From the NCBI GenBank assembly GCA_965233665.1, contig CBDDTG010000009.1, forward strand, positions 10,851 through 74,850: a stretch of 64,000 nucleotides of DNA. The letters run 5' to 3'. The notes under the pieces were generated by a model. It searched no databases, was not told the origin of the DNA, and worked only from the letters and a program-made list of their open reading frames with translations. Of this stretch, positions 40,805-52,300 are shown one piece after another. The translations under genes and the position numbers were made by a program. The stretch's first letter is position 1. The number at the start of each line of letters is the position of its first letter. The DNA is from Bacterioplanes sp965233665 (GTDB lineage Bacteria; Pseudomonadota; Gammaproteobacteria; Pseudomonadales; Oceanobacteraceae).

Positions 40805-42396
40805 AGCTGACCATTACCCAATTCGCTGGCGAGCGCCCGATTGTGGCCTCGCACCTGCTGCCTGAAAACGCAGCCACTAAAACCCTGAATGCTCGAATGG
40901 AGGGCGGTTCGCTGGTTCCCATGAAGGGAACCGGTGATACCTTGATCGAGCCTGCGCCGGATACCCAAAGCTGGGCACCGTACCCATTCCAAGGCCAGGC
41001 TCAATACATGGAGCGTACGGACGAAGCGCGTTTTGTGCGCGGCCCGCTGGCGAACGATGCCTACGACCGTGTGTATGCCGCAGGCGATGGTGAGGTGCCC
41101 GAGGTGTTTTATCGTCGTAACCACACAGGGGCGTTGCTGAGAAAACCGCTGGGCATTAAAGCACCGAACCAGGCGCTCACCATTGGCGAGTCCTCGAAAA
41201 CACAAGAGCCCATCAGTCCCGAATATCAGATGGTGCGCTGCACCTATGTGTTTACCTATCTGACGGCTGAGGGTGAAGAGTCAGCACCGTCGCCGGCCAG
41301 TGAAATCGCTCAGCGATGGGATGGTGTCGGCGGGGGTGTGAACATTACGTATCCGCCGGTGAATGACAGTCGCGCACACAAGCGCCGATTGTATCGCTCC
41401 GAAGGCGGGGGCGAATATTTGCTGGTCGGTACCTACCCAATGGTCATTCAAACAGATTGGGATTATCTGGAGGCACGCTTTTTGGGCGAACCCGTGCCAA
41501 GCGATAGCTGGAATACGCCGCCGGAACGACTGCTGGGACTAACACCTGTGGGTAGCGGCTTTTTCGCTGCCTACCATGGCAACACGCTGTATTTCTCTGA
41601 GCCGTATTACCCTCATGCTTGGCCCGTTGATTACGAGTTGGCATTCCCGGACGACATTACTGGTATTGCTGTGATTGGCGGCGCCATATTGGTGACTACC
41701 AAGACCAATCCTTGGTTTGTGAGCGGCAGCCATCCCAGTGCCATGACGCAGAGCAGGGTGGATATTTTGGCCCCGTGCCTGAGCGATCAGGCCATGGTGG
41801 ACATGGGCGACTATGCATTGTATCCATCTACCCGGGGGCTGGTGGCGGCATCGCCTGGCAGCATCAAGGTGATCACAGGTGAGATATTCAGCCGCGAACA
41901 ATGGCTTGAGAAGCAGCCAGAAACTTTCAAGGCATTTCGCTACCGCGACCAATACCTTTGCTTTGGCGCCACAGAAACCTTTCTGCTCGACCTGCAGCAC
42001 GGAATCTTCCCAATATCCCTGACGGATGACCCAAACGACGTGCTGGTCAACGCTTATTACAAGGCGGATGTCGACGTACTGTATCTGCTGATAAAGCATG
42101 CGGACGACTCGCTATCAGTTAAGACCTTCGACACCGGCGAAAACCGAACCATGCTGTGGCGCAGCCGAGAGTTTGTCATGCCGAACCCGTCGGTGTTTTC
42201 CTCGGGCAGACTGGACGGAGACGGCAGCGTTGATTTGCAGCTGTCCGGTGATGGGTACAGTTTTTCAAAGACGGTGACGAACGATCGGGGTTTTCGCCTG
42301 CCGTCTGGCCGCCCTCGGCGGTTGCAGATAACGCTGCAAAGCAGCGAGCGCATTAACTCGGCCACGCTGGCTAGCAGCATGGGGGAAATACTGTGA
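40801..42396 (+). CDS. Large tail protein, possible nozzle or stopper component
   Basis: The 531-residue protein starts at ATG 40801. It contains a fibronectin-like region (about 125-210: Y-T-F-like F-T-Y-L-T-A-E-G-E-E-S-A-P-S-P). A propeller-like section follows, with F-A-A-Y-H-G-N-T-L-Y-F-S-E-P and V-T-T-K-T-N-P-W-F-V-S-G. Proteins of this style are widespread in podovirus tails. Exact place in the tail is inferred. Confidence 0.75.
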   Translation: MKLTITQFAGERPIVASHLLPENAATKTLNARMEGGSLVPMKGTGDTLIEPAPDTQSWAPYPFQGQAQYMERTDEARFVRGPLANDAYDRVYAAGDGEVPEVFYRRNHTGALLRKPLGIKAPNQALTIGESSKTQEPISPEYQMVRCTYVFTYLTAEGEESAPSPASEIAQRWDGVGGGVNITYPPVNDSRAHKRRLYRSEGGGEYLLVGTYPMVIQTDWDYLEARFLGEPVPSDSWNTPPERLLGLTPVGSGFFAAYHGNTLYFSEPYYPHAWPVDYELAFPDDITGIAVIGGAILVTTKTNPWFVSGSHPSAMTQSRVDILAPCLSDQAMVDMGDYALYPSTRGLVAASPGSIKVITGEIFSREQWLEKQPETFKAFRYRDQYLCFGATETFLLDLQHGIFPISLTDDPNDVLVNAYYKADVDVLYLLIKHADDSLSVKTFDTGENRTMLWRSREFVMPNPSVFSSGRLDGDGSVDLQLSGDGYSFSKTVTNDRGFRLPSGRPRRLQITLQSSERINSATLASSMGEIL

Positions 42397-43232
42397 GCCG
42401 TAGCAATCGTTTAAGGGCGATCAACCCTCAGGACCCCAGCGCTTTGCGCCAAATAGCCGAGTGGATTCAAGTGGCTGAGGGGTTGGGGGACCAGCGCAAT
42501 AAGCGGCCCACGGTGACGGAAGTAGAGCAACTCATCGACGGTCGCCTGTTTGCCGAGACTAAGCCTACCGTGCCGACCGACATTGCTGTGCGTGAATCCA
42601 AGGGCAGTATCACATTGTCCTGGGCAACGCCGGCCTACGCAGGTCATGGCTACACAGATGTGTGGCGCTCGGATACCGATCAGCTAGAACATGCCCAGAG
42701 TGTTGGCCGCTCACGAGGCTCGCAGTTTCTGGATTCGAGCGTCGTGCAAGGCGAAATCTATTACTACTTTCTGCGTCACGTCAGTGCACCCACGCACGGC
42801 AACAAAGCCGGTCAATTCACTACAGGATATGTGGCTACAGCGGATGTGGAGGCGCTATACCTGGACGCCATCACCGGTGCAGTTGGCGGAGGCAGCACGG
42901 TTAATCAAAGCATTGACCTAAGCGCTGGCAACAGTCGCATTATGATCACGGCGCGGGGGTACGGTGGGAGCTATTACAACGGCACTGGCACCGAGGGCCA
43001 CAAGTCGTCTGTTAGTTTTCAAATGGACGGCAGCGGTATTGGTGGAGGCAGCTGCATTGACTTGACCACCAGCTTAACTGGGCCTGCCGGCGAGCGCCGG
43101 GCCATTCATATTCTCGACGCTGCTGCGACGTTATCACCAACCCCTGGGCCGCATACTTTTTCCATCACCAATAACGCTGAACTGGGTGGTGGTTTCACGA
43201 TCCAGTATTCCATTCTGGTGCTCAAGTCCTAG
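42393..43232 (+). CDS. Tail fibre/tip protein with fibronectin type III domain
   Basis: The 279-residue protein has a helical N-terminus and a fibronectin-III-like domain (about 58-145: P-T-D-I-A-V-R-E-S, I-T-L-S-W-A-T-P, Y-T-D-V-W-R-S). The C-terminal domain is Gly/Ser-rich and beta-structured. The layout recalls the C-terminal section of lambda J-like tip proteins. GTG start overlaps the upstream stop. Confidence 0.75.
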   Translation: MSRSNRLRAINPQDPSALRQIAEWIQVAEGLGDQRNKRPTVTEVEQLIDGRLFAETKPTVPTDIAVRESKGSITLSWATPAYAGHGYTDVWRSDTDQLEHAQSVGRSRGSQFLDSSVVQGEIYYYFLRHVSAPTHGNKAGQFTTGYVATADVEALYLDAITGAVGGGSTVNQSIDLSAGNSRIMITARGYGGSYYNGTGTEGHKSSVSFQMDGSGIGGGSCIDLTTSLTGPAGERRAIHILDAAATLSPTPGPHTFSITNNAELGGGFTIQYSILVLKS

Positions 43233-43292
43233 TGCTGGACAGTTGCGCATAAAAGCACCAGAATATTCAAAATTGCAGTAACTATACCCCAG

Positions 43293-43323
43293 CCCGGGCG
43301 GTTTTCCGTTCCGGGCTTTTTTG
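43293..43323 (+). terminator. Terminator after the tail-fibre gene
   Basis: GCCCGG / CCGGGC stem with a 13-base loop and six Ts ending in GTGCCCG. The tail end matches the terminators at 25911 and 32209. Confidence 0.75.
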
Positions 43324-43341
43324 TGCCCGTAAGGAGGGTAT

Positions 43342-43956
43342 ATGGGATTTTTCGACAAGCTGGGAGACGCAGCTAGAGGGATGGGCGACATCTTTGGTGG
43401 CCCTGATGAGCCTGGAGAAACTGAGGCCGAAAAAGCCTCCGCTGAAGTGGCTGCAAAAGAGTACGACTTTGCTCGCCGGCTGGACTTTCTCAAAGATGAG
43501 TATGCCGAGCGTGTGGAGCGACTGGGCAGCCGCTCCATGCAATCTACCATCGCTGGCAAGGCCAACGTGAACGGCCAGATCAGCAGCGCTCAGATGCGCG
43601 ACCAGACAAACACAAAACTGAACAGCGCCGGCATTGATCCATCTTCAGGTCGTGCTTTGTCTACGAATAACGCTTTGGCCGCAGCGGTCGGAGAGGCCAA
43701 TGGCCGAGGGCAGGGCGAATCGCAGTTTGCCCTAGATAACAGCTACCTGCGCGGTAAGCAAAACCGCATCGCCATGGACATGGGCGACAAGACTTCAGCG
43801 GTTGCCGGTCTACAAGACATTGCCGAAGCGGCCAACATCGAAGCCATTAACGATGCTCGTAATGAGTTCAACAGCAAGGCGGCCACGGCGGGTGCTGTCG
43901 GCTCCATGGTGGGGCTAGGAGCATCATCGATGAACAAGCCTGACGGAGGAGCCTGA
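43342..43956 (+). CDS. Internal virion / DNA-ejection protein candidate
   Basis: The 204-residue protein is Ala/Gly-rich and helical, with M-G-F-F-D-K-L-G-D-A-A-R at its start and a hydrophobic Gly-Ala end (A-G-A-V-G-S-M-V-G-L-G-A). It lies upstream of similar genes and the giant polyvalent protein, the usual block of ejected proteins in podoviruses. Confidence 0.65.
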   Translation: MGFFDKLGDAARGMGDIFGGPDEPGETEAEKASAEVAAKEYDFARRLDFLKDEYAERVERLGSRSMQSTIAGKANVNGQISSAQMRDQTNTKLNSAGIDPSSGRALSTNNALAAAVGEANGRGQGESQFALDNSYLRGKQNRIAMDMGDKTSAVAGLQDIAEAANIEAINDARNEFNSKAATAGAVGSMVGLGASSMNKPDGGA

Positions 43957-44489
43957 TGCCAACTTTGAAGCCTGGTTTTTTTAATCGTGAGCCTGACTCA
44001 GCTCTAGCCGTGGGTCTGAACTCTGTCATTGAACGTCCTGAAGCACCTGTGCCGCAGTACGACGATGCACGTCATCAGCAGCTGGCCGAAGATGGAGTGT
44101 TAATTGGCGATAGCTACAAAGACCACGACGCCGATGGTTTGCTGGCAGACATTCATCGGCGCGAGTGGGAGCAGTTCGAAGAGAACGACATGCCCTACAT
44201 CTTCGATTTTGCTGATCAGATCGTAGGTGGTGAGTTCAACGAGCGGGCTGTCAATCAAGCTGAAGCTGGGATCAACAACGCCTTTAACCGATCCGAAGCA
44301 ACCAACATGCGCCGCACCCAAGGGCTGGGGCTGGAACTGAGCCAGCGACAAATGAAAGACCGCAACCGTGACCAACATAACGCGCGTCAGGCTTCCCTAG
44401 TGGATGCCATGAACAGTGCCGATGTGGCGGCAACGGACCGCCAAACAGCCATCATCGCAGGCACGCCCATGCCGGAGAGCCAATCATGA
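43956..44489 (+). CDS. Internal virion protein candidate
   Basis: The 177-residue product is acidic and helical with few hydrophobic segments. It overlaps both neighbours and has no named domain. Ejection-protein role is inferred from the block. Confidence 0.6.
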   Translation: MPTLKPGFFNREPDSALAVGLNSVIERPEAPVPQYDDARHQQLAEDGVLIGDSYKDHDADGLLADIHRREWEQFEENDMPYIFDFADQIVGGEFNERAVNQAEAGINNAFNRSEATNMRRTQGLGLELSQRQMKDRNRDQHNARQASLVDAMNSADVAATDRQTAIIAGTPMPESQS

Positions 44490-44725
44490 GTTACGGGTTG
44501 TTAGATGTTCAGCGCAATCTCGACCAAAGCGGTAAAGCTGGCTTGCAGGATGCTGCCCAGCAGGAAAGCCGCCGCGAACAAGAGTGGGAGCAGATGCAAC
44601 AGCAGGACAAAGCAAACCGGATGAACAGTGTGGCGACCGGCGCTGCTGCGGGTTTTGCGATAGGCGGGCCAGTTGGCGCAGTTGTCGGGGCTGGAGCGGG
44701 CTACCTGGGTTACGAGCTTTTTTGA
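44486..44725 (+). CDS. Small glycine-zipper membrane protein
   Basis: The 79-residue protein has a charged Gln/Glu helix followed by a glycine-zipper segment (G-A-A-A-G-F-A-I-G-G-P-V-G-A-V-V-G-A). Such segments insert into membranes; in an ejection block it could help form the channel in the host envelope. Confidence 0.65.
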   Translation: MSYGLLDVQRNLDQSGKAGLQDAAQQESRREQEWEQMQQQDKANRMNSVATGAAAGFAIGGPVGAVVGAGAGYLGYELF

Positions 44726-44734
44726 GGACCGATC

Positions 44735-46342
44735 ATGGCAGGCGGATACAGCACGCAAACTTTCATGGGCGGCCTGGTCGATGGGTATCGACTGGGTCAG
44801 GACATTGTCGACACAAAACGCCGGCGTAAATTTGAGGATGAGGAGCATCAGCGGCTCAAGCAGGAGCGAGAGCGCAAGCAGCGAATGGACTCGCTGCAAA
44901 CAAAAATTCGCACCTATGGTGAAACCGGGAAGCGCCCCGAGGGCATGGAAGACGACCTCAAGTTCTTCAATATGCACCGGTCGTTTGATCCCGAGTTCGT
45001 TGAAAATCAAAAGGACGGTGCCGCAGGGTTGCACGCTGTTATGCAGAAGCTGCAGCAGGGCCAAGGACTGCAGGATCAAGACAACCAGTTGTTGCTGAAA
45101 TCGGTCAACAAACTGTTCGAGCACCGATTTGATGAGCGCAAAGAGCAGGACGGTAAAGCACGCTACATCTCTGGCCTACGAGAGACGCCTGATGGTCGAC
45201 TTTCGTTTGAGTTAACCGTCATGGATGGCGAGGGAAAATTCTACAAAGCCCCTTTAACTAAGCGCGGTAAGTCCTTGAAAGATAAAGGCGGAGAAGATGA
45301 CACGCTGGTTACTCTGACGCCTGAAAAAATGAAAGAGTTTTACCAGGCAAGTCTGGGAAAAGCGGAAATGCTGCACCGGCTGAACAAAGCCAAAGGCGAC
45401 CCTGCGGCTGAAGCTGATGCCATGCACTACGCTCTGACGGGACAGCGACTGTATCAGCCGAAAGAAGCCGAGCAGCTAGACTACGACATTGTCCAGGTAT
45501 GGGACGAAAAAACCGGCCGCAAGCGCAAGGCGGCAGTCGATCGAACAGGCAACATCGTTCGTTACGTCGGCGGCGCCGAGGCGCTTGATCCATCCAAAGG
45601 GGCAGGCAGTGGTGGCAGCTCAGGCGGCGGCGGTCGCCGCAGCCTTGATAGCATCATGGCGCAGTGGAACAAAGACCGCCAAGAGATTATGACGAAAATC
45701 TACGACACGCCAGAGGAGCGTGACCGTGCACTACAACAGAGGAACCAGAGCTACGCCGGCGTGCTTGGATTTGACCCTGAAATTGTCCCCATTCTTCGTC
45801 AGCAGATGGCACAACAAGGCATTTATGGCGACCCGACGATAGAAGATACTCGCCGTTTTGCCCATCTCATGATGCTGGCCCAGCAAGAACAGCAGCAAGC
45901 CAATCAACCCGGGCTAGAACTGGCACAAAGCCAGCCACAAGCATCAACCTCCCCGCCACCTGATTACTCTGATAACCCCGTTGCTGCTCAGTTTGCACAA
46001 GAAACCCAAGCGATCGAAGCCCAGATTCAAGAGCTGGAAGCCAAGAGCATGGACCCAAATTACCCGGACAATGCTCGGCAAGATTTTGATGAGCAGGCAC
46101 AGCAGTTGCGGGGAGAGCTGGAACAGCGCAGGGGGCCGTCACTCGCCGACGCCAAGCCTGATGGTCCGATGTCTCGACGGCAGGAGATGGATCAAGTGCA
46201 AGCAGAAATGGCCCAGTTGCAGGCCGAGCTCAATGCCGCTCAGACTCAAAAAGAACGAACTGCCGTCATCAACCGCATGGTCGCACTGCAGACTGGCGCC
46301 AACTCTAATGCCCTTGGGCTCCAGCTAGCCACCGGTGGCTAA
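44735..46342 (+). CDS. Large helical internal virion protein
   Basis: The 535-residue protein is strongly helical and charged. It has a basic coiled coil (about 28-55, R-R-K-F-E-D-E-E-H-Q-R-L-K-Q-E), a Gly/Ser hinge near 290-300 and a Gln-rich C-terminal coiled coil (about 455-515). No enzyme motif is seen. It likely ejects with the DNA. Confidence 0.65.
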   Translation: MAGGYSTQTFMGGLVDGYRLGQDIVDTKRRRKFEDEEHQRLKQERERKQRMDSLQTKIRTYGETGKRPEGMEDDLKFFNMHRSFDPEFVENQKDGAAGLHAVMQKLQQGQGLQDQDNQLLLKSVNKLFEHRFDERKEQDGKARYISGLRETPDGRLSFELTVMDGEGKFYKAPLTKRGKSLKDKGGEDDTLVTLTPEKMKEFYQASLGKAEMLHRLNKAKGDPAAEADAMHYALTGQRLYQPKEAEQLDYDIVQVWDEKTGRKRKAAVDRTGNIVRYVGGAEALDPSKGAGSGGSSGGGGRRSLDSIMAQWNKDRQEIMTKIYDTPEERDRALQQRNQSYAGVLGFDPEIVPILRQQMAQQGIYGDPTIEDTRRFAHLMMLAQQEQQQANQPGLELAQSQPQASTSPPPDYSDNPVAAQFAQETQAIEAQIQELEAKSMDPNYPDNARQDFDEQAQQLRGELEQRRGPSLADAKPDGPMSRRQEMDQVQAEMAQLQAELNAAQTQKERTAVINRMVALQTGANSNALGLQLATGG

Positions 46343-46399
46343 GCACCAATCTTCAGACCGCACCAAATCCAATACAGATCATCCACGGATTAAGCATTT

Positions 46400-49300
46400 A
46401 TGAGCCAAAAACCGCCTTCCTCGCTGGGGCTAAGCCCCGAGTTGATTGATCAAATGGCGCGCCAAGCCGCCATCGAGCGTCGCAGCCAGATTGCGCGACA
46501 GCGTGGCGAAGCAGCGCAGACAGAAAAGCAGCCGGACAACGGCCAGGGCTTTGGCGGCGACATGGTGGACGCTGCCCAGTACGGCTTAGGTCAGGCCGTA
46601 GCCGGCACCGCTGAAACCGTACATCAACTAACCGGCAGCGAAACCGCGGCAGGCATTCGCGCCGGCGCACAAGCTTGGTCTGAATCGCAAGTTGACCAGA
46701 TGAGTCCCGAGGGGCGCGAGGCATTCACTGCGCCGATATTTGAATCTGACGAGCATGGCATGGGCGTGCAAGCAGGTTCAGGCGCGACCAACTGGAAGTC
46801 GTGGACGTTACAGGCGACCTCGCTCGCCGGTCAGATTGTACCGCAGGTATTGGGAGGCTCAGGCCTGGCCAAAGGCGGTCTAACGCTGGCTGGCAAGGTA
46901 GTGGCCCGCTCTGCGATGAAGAAGGCCGTTGCCAATGGAGCTACGAAAAGCGAAGCCGTGGCGCTGGCTAAAGATGCCGTCAAAGGCATGGTTAGCAAAT
47001 ACCAGGGCAAGGCCAATGTAACTGGCATGACGGCCATGGGTGCTGCGATGGCGGGCGGCATGATTGGTAATGAGGCGCGCGACGAAGTCCTAGCCATGAC
47101 CGACCAAGAAATGGATGAGTCGACGGAGTTCAGTAAGCTCTATTACCAGTTTCAGGATCAGCACCCAGGCCACTCCGTCGATGATCTGCGCAATATGGCG
47201 CAGAAAACACTGGCCGAGCGCGTCGCTTCACGAGTTCAAAGCGATCCGCAGTTGATTGCCACCAACCTGTTGCTCGAAGCCACAGCCGGCAAGTATCTGG
47301 ATAACCTGCTGCGCGGCGTCGGCACAGGCTCGCGCATTACCAATGCTGGTCGTCAGGCACTTGCCCAAGGTGGCACCGAGGGCTTGCAAGGTGCCAACGA
47401 GGGTTATGTCGTCAATCAGGCGATGATTGAGGAAGGCGCAGACGCCGACCGCAACCCTTGGCATGGTGTAGCTGCGCAAGGAGCGAATGAGGCAGCTATT
47501 GGTGGCCTAGTCGGCGGTATGGCGGGTGCTATTCGCAAGGGTGAGCCAGCAAGGGCGAGCAATGCTGACGCGAATGCCGGAACTACCGCTGAAGCAGAGT
47601 CAGCCACTACAGAGTCGGTGGCACAGCAAACTGGACAGCCCTCTAATGAGCCTCAGCCCACGGCGCAGCCATCACTGGAGGAAGTGGTGGCGCAGATCAA
47701 GTCAGAGCGCGGCCAGTATCGCGGCATTGACGATGATATCCGGATTGCCGAGCGCATGGGCTTTGCGGACGAAGCAGCCAGACTGCGTGCGGCTAAGCGC
47801 AACTTTGAGGTGGCGGCTGACCTGACTGCCGAAGGCGATGTTGAAAGCGCCACTCGCTTCCGTGAGCGCGGCATGGGGATTTATCGTGATGTGATGGAGG
47901 AGACGGCACCCAACTATAAGGGCAGCCTGCCCGCTGAATACGTGGCGGTGGGTGAGTTTATCGCTCGCGCTGAGCAGCTACCTGCGCCAATGGAGCGTCA
48001 GGGTGAGGTGTTTGAACCGGAGGTTGCGAAACTGGGGCATTCAACACAAGGTATTCCGGCCAGTGTTGATGCGCCGTTTTATATGGACACCACGAATGAG
48101 GCGAAGGCGGCTCGCCAACAGACAGAGACTGCCTTCACTCAGCAGCAAGGCCAGCAGCCAGGTGTGCGCCAGCCGGTGTATCCCGTGTCAGAGCGGACGA
48201 CTATCCGTGAAGACATTGAGTTGGTGGACACAGTGCCGCCCGTGGCCGAGATGGAAGAAATCCAACAGGCAGCGCTGCCGCCTGGCGGTACCATTTACGC
48301 TGGTCAGGACCGCAGTCAAGCGGAGCAGGCAAGGCAGCGCACAGAGGCCGCCTTTACTGAGCAGCAGGGAGAACAGCCTGGCACCTATGACATGACGCCC
48401 GCCAACGATGGCAGCAAGGCATTGCAGCGCCTGACAGAAGCCATTGCTCGCGTGCAAAACGTCGATAGCCGAGACGTGATGATCAAAGGCCAGCGAGGCC
48501 GTAAAGGGCGCATCAAGGTGAATGACGATTATCAGCCCGTCACGTTTAAGCTGGTCGATTTGTCAGATAACCCAGACCTGAAGCCCACCATAGGCACCGG
48601 CAGTAACCAGCCACGTGACCGCAGTCGTGCTGCCAGTACGCTGCAAATTGCGCAGATTGCCCGCAACCTAGACTTTAACGAGCTGGGCGAAAGTCCGCGC
48701 ATGAGTGGCGGCGCACCCACGCTGGCGCGTGAGGGGTTATTGATTGGTGGCAATGGCCGCATGGCGGCGATACGACGCGCGTACGATCAGGGTACGGCAG
48801 ACAATTATCGCGCCGAGTTGTCTCGACGCGCACGAGAATTTGGTCTGAACCCTAACGATGTCGATAAGATGAAGCAGCCAGCCCTGGTGCGTCAGTTGGA
48901 TAACGATGTTGACGTTGTGCGCTCTGCCATTGAGTCGAACAACTCCGGCACCATGGCCATGAGTCCGCTTGAGCAGGCGGCGGCGGACAGCAAGCTGGTG
49001 GGGAAAATCCCATCCCTGACGCTCAAAGAAAACGGCTTGATTGATTGGGAAGATGCTGACAATCGCCCCGTGCTGCGCAGCTTCATTGCTGCATTGCCTG
49101 ACAGCGAACAAAACGCCTTGCTGGACAGAGGCGGACAGGCAACACCTGAGGCCCGACGCCGCTTTGTGCGCATGCTGATGTATCGCGCTTATGGGCAAAG
49201 CCAGACCTTGAACAACTTAATTGAAGACACCAGCGACGATGCAAGCCGCAACCTTATCGGAGCGCTGGAGACGCTGGCTCCACGCATTGCTCTGGTGAAT

Positions 49301-52300
49301 CAGCAGGTACAAGACGGTGAGCTACACCCCATCAATCTGAGCGACCATGTGGTTGAGGCAGTTGAGCTATTGGAAAGCATGCGGGCAAATGGCCGTGTGG
49401 TTAGTGAGTACGTTAAGCAGCTGGACATGGTGAGCATCACCGATGACGTTACCAACGCTATCGCTCAGCAATTAGAGGAAAACATCCGCAGCAAGCAAGC
49501 CATCGCCAACCAGATCAGTAGCTACTATGATGGCTTAGAGGCGGCAGGGAATCCCAATCAAGGCAGCCTCTTCGCAGTAGAACCTCCAACACTGGAATCA
49601 CTGGCAGGTATCAATAATGGCAGTAATGAGCAAGAAACAGCCGACACAGGAAATGCAGGACAAGCTGGATCTAGTGCTGAACGCGCACCAGCACTTGAAG
49701 AAGCACAATCTGGCGACAATCGAGAACAGCCCAACGCCGCGTCGACAACTGAGGGTGCCGATTCCCGCGCCGAAGACGAAGAACTCCTAAGCACCTACGA
49801 CGAGGACGAGCTGCGCGAGCGTGATGAGCAGGCGCAGCAGCACAAACAGGAAGGGCACGAGCAATCAAGGCAGGCAGAAGCCAAGGCAAAAGCAGACGCC
49901 GAGCTGAACGACTTTCGCTTACAAGGCAGTGATTCGGAGGCCGACGTAGCAGCCAGCTATGGGCAAGACGATTTGTTAAATGCACCGCCCGAGCCAGAGC
50001 CTCAAACCACCAATGCCGAAGCCACACAGACCCCAGCTAATGCTGGGGTTTCTTTTTCTGAGGCTCAAGAAAAACCCATTATTCGAAACCAAGCGGGCAA
50101 CCCGTTCAAAACACGCGGCGCTGCCCGTGCACAGTTGCGCAAGCATCCTGGCTATGAAGTGGTAGCAGTTGAGGGGGGCTTTGAACTGCACCCGGCGCCG
50201 GAGGGCGATGCTAATCAGCCAGCCAATGGCGACATGGCGCAGCCGCCACGCATAAACGCAACGGACTTTAACGACGACTTCTCGGCAGACATGAATGACG
50301 AGCTGGCTGGTGAAGCCAAGCCGGCTTATCAAGAGACTGAACCCAAGGCATACCCTGATGGCGTAGACCCAGAAACAGTACGAAAACTTAAATCTGCGGC
50401 AGAGTACGCCAAAGCTCGCTATGACGATCTGGCGGCAGAACTTGATAATCTTGCCAAACAAGCGCGAGAGATTCCCAGTTGGACAGAAACGGGCCGCAAC
50501 AACCGATCAAAATCACTGGGCCAGCAAATTGACCGCAATACTCGCAAGCAAGAAGCCGTCTGGAAAAAAATGGAGGAGGCTAAAAAGGAATGGAGAAAAG
50601 CTGAATCCATTGCTAAAAGCTATGCGGCAGGTACGGCGCACGAGAATGGCATGCCGAAGAGCCGCAAAGCAGCCGAGAAAAGCGCTAACGATGAATATGC
50701 TGAATTTATCAAAAGCCGAGTTGGCAAGGGCGACACGGTATTTTTATCCCCTGCTGGCAGAAATTTTGTTGTTCAGAAGCTGAACAGGACAACCGTAGCA
50801 CTAGAGCCATACGGCACGAAGTTCGATTATCTTTCTATCATCCCGCTAAATGGAAGAGGCGAGCCGTCTTCATCAAAAGAGCTAAAAGCGCAATTAGCCG
50901 AATGGCGCGAGGCAAAAGAGGCGAGTTCCGTGCCAGCTCAAGATGCCACTTTTGATGCTCCACAAGTTCCCGTTGCTGAAGCGCAAGAACAGCAAAATAA
51001 CCGCAATCAACTCGAAGACAAACCATCTGAAGTACACGTTGATGTTTCGCCGCACGAGGCTACCAACACGCTGATGCGCCGTCTTAATGGTGGCGAAGCC
51101 GTTCCCATAAGAACTGTTCTTGAGGTTTTTGAGTCTGTGGTCGCTGATCCCGACGCCACAAAAGCGGCACTGTCCAAACTAACCAGGCCGGAGCTAGCGA
51201 AGTTCGTTCGTGGTCACGTCTACTCGGATACTAAAAAAAATCAGCTGACCCGAATGGCCTTTGACGGTTTGATTCAGGGGTTTCGATTTATTGGCAATGA
51301 TTCAGGAGTCATATCGTGGAGTTACGGCGATGATGTAGTCCGCCTTACTCGCGATCACCTTGAGTCTCTTAGCGATAAAGATATTGCCGAATACGCCGCC
51401 AAGCGGAAGGCGATGATTGATAGTCAAATTGAGGCTCGAAACGAACAGGCTGGCCGCTTAAAGAATCCGCAGACGCTGGAGGACTATCGCCGACTGATTC
51501 AGATAAAAGGTATCGATACCCTTAGTGCTGAACAGCGCGCCAACTTTGACCGCCTGACGGCAGAAAAAGCACTTGAAGAAAGCCCGAAACAGGACGTCCA
51601 AAAAGGACTGGGCTCGGACGGGGAGATTCAAACCGGCGAGCCAGAGGAAGGGCGCAATACAAAAACCGGCGAAACGATTTTTAACGTGAAGGTGATAGAT
51701 CGGCTGGGTACCGAGAAGTTCAAAAAGGCCGCTGCGTTTGCGCGTCGCCTGAAAGGTGGATACTGGAAGGGTAATTTTTACTTCCCATCTGCCGAGGTGG
51801 CGCAACAGTTCCGCAACTGGCTGAACGGCCAGGACATTGACCTTACCGAACTGACTACAAAGCGCCAGATTGAAAAGAAAGCTCGCACTGCAGCCCGTCT
51901 TCAGCAGATGGCCGACCGCATGAAAGCGGCAGCAGAGGCTGACCTGAACGCGCACCGAAAAACGAACACCATTCGTCGGGCGGATATGGCTGCCGGTGCC
52001 GCAGCCAAAGCTGAGCAGGCGATGGTAATTGCTGAAGTTCTGCGCCGAGTGGCGAACGGTGAGGCGCCTCTGTTAAGAAAAATGACGGAGAAAGTTCAGG
52101 CCGAGCTTCTGTCTAGCTATGCGGGCAGCCTGGTATATGGTGCTCCATCTGAGCTGATCAGCTTGGATAATAACGGCAAGCGATTTTTTAAACCTGAAGT
52201 TACTCCAGAGGAAATGGTGGCAAGTGCAGAGATGCCGTTGGACTACATGCACGCCGATTCTTTGGAGTATGTTGCTCGCGACATGGAGGGCGTCAAAGGC

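Noticed and set aside
44501..45124. 207-residue minus-strand frame opposite the internal virion genes
   Set aside because: Leu/Gln-rich antisense of helical coding sequence; no ribosome site.
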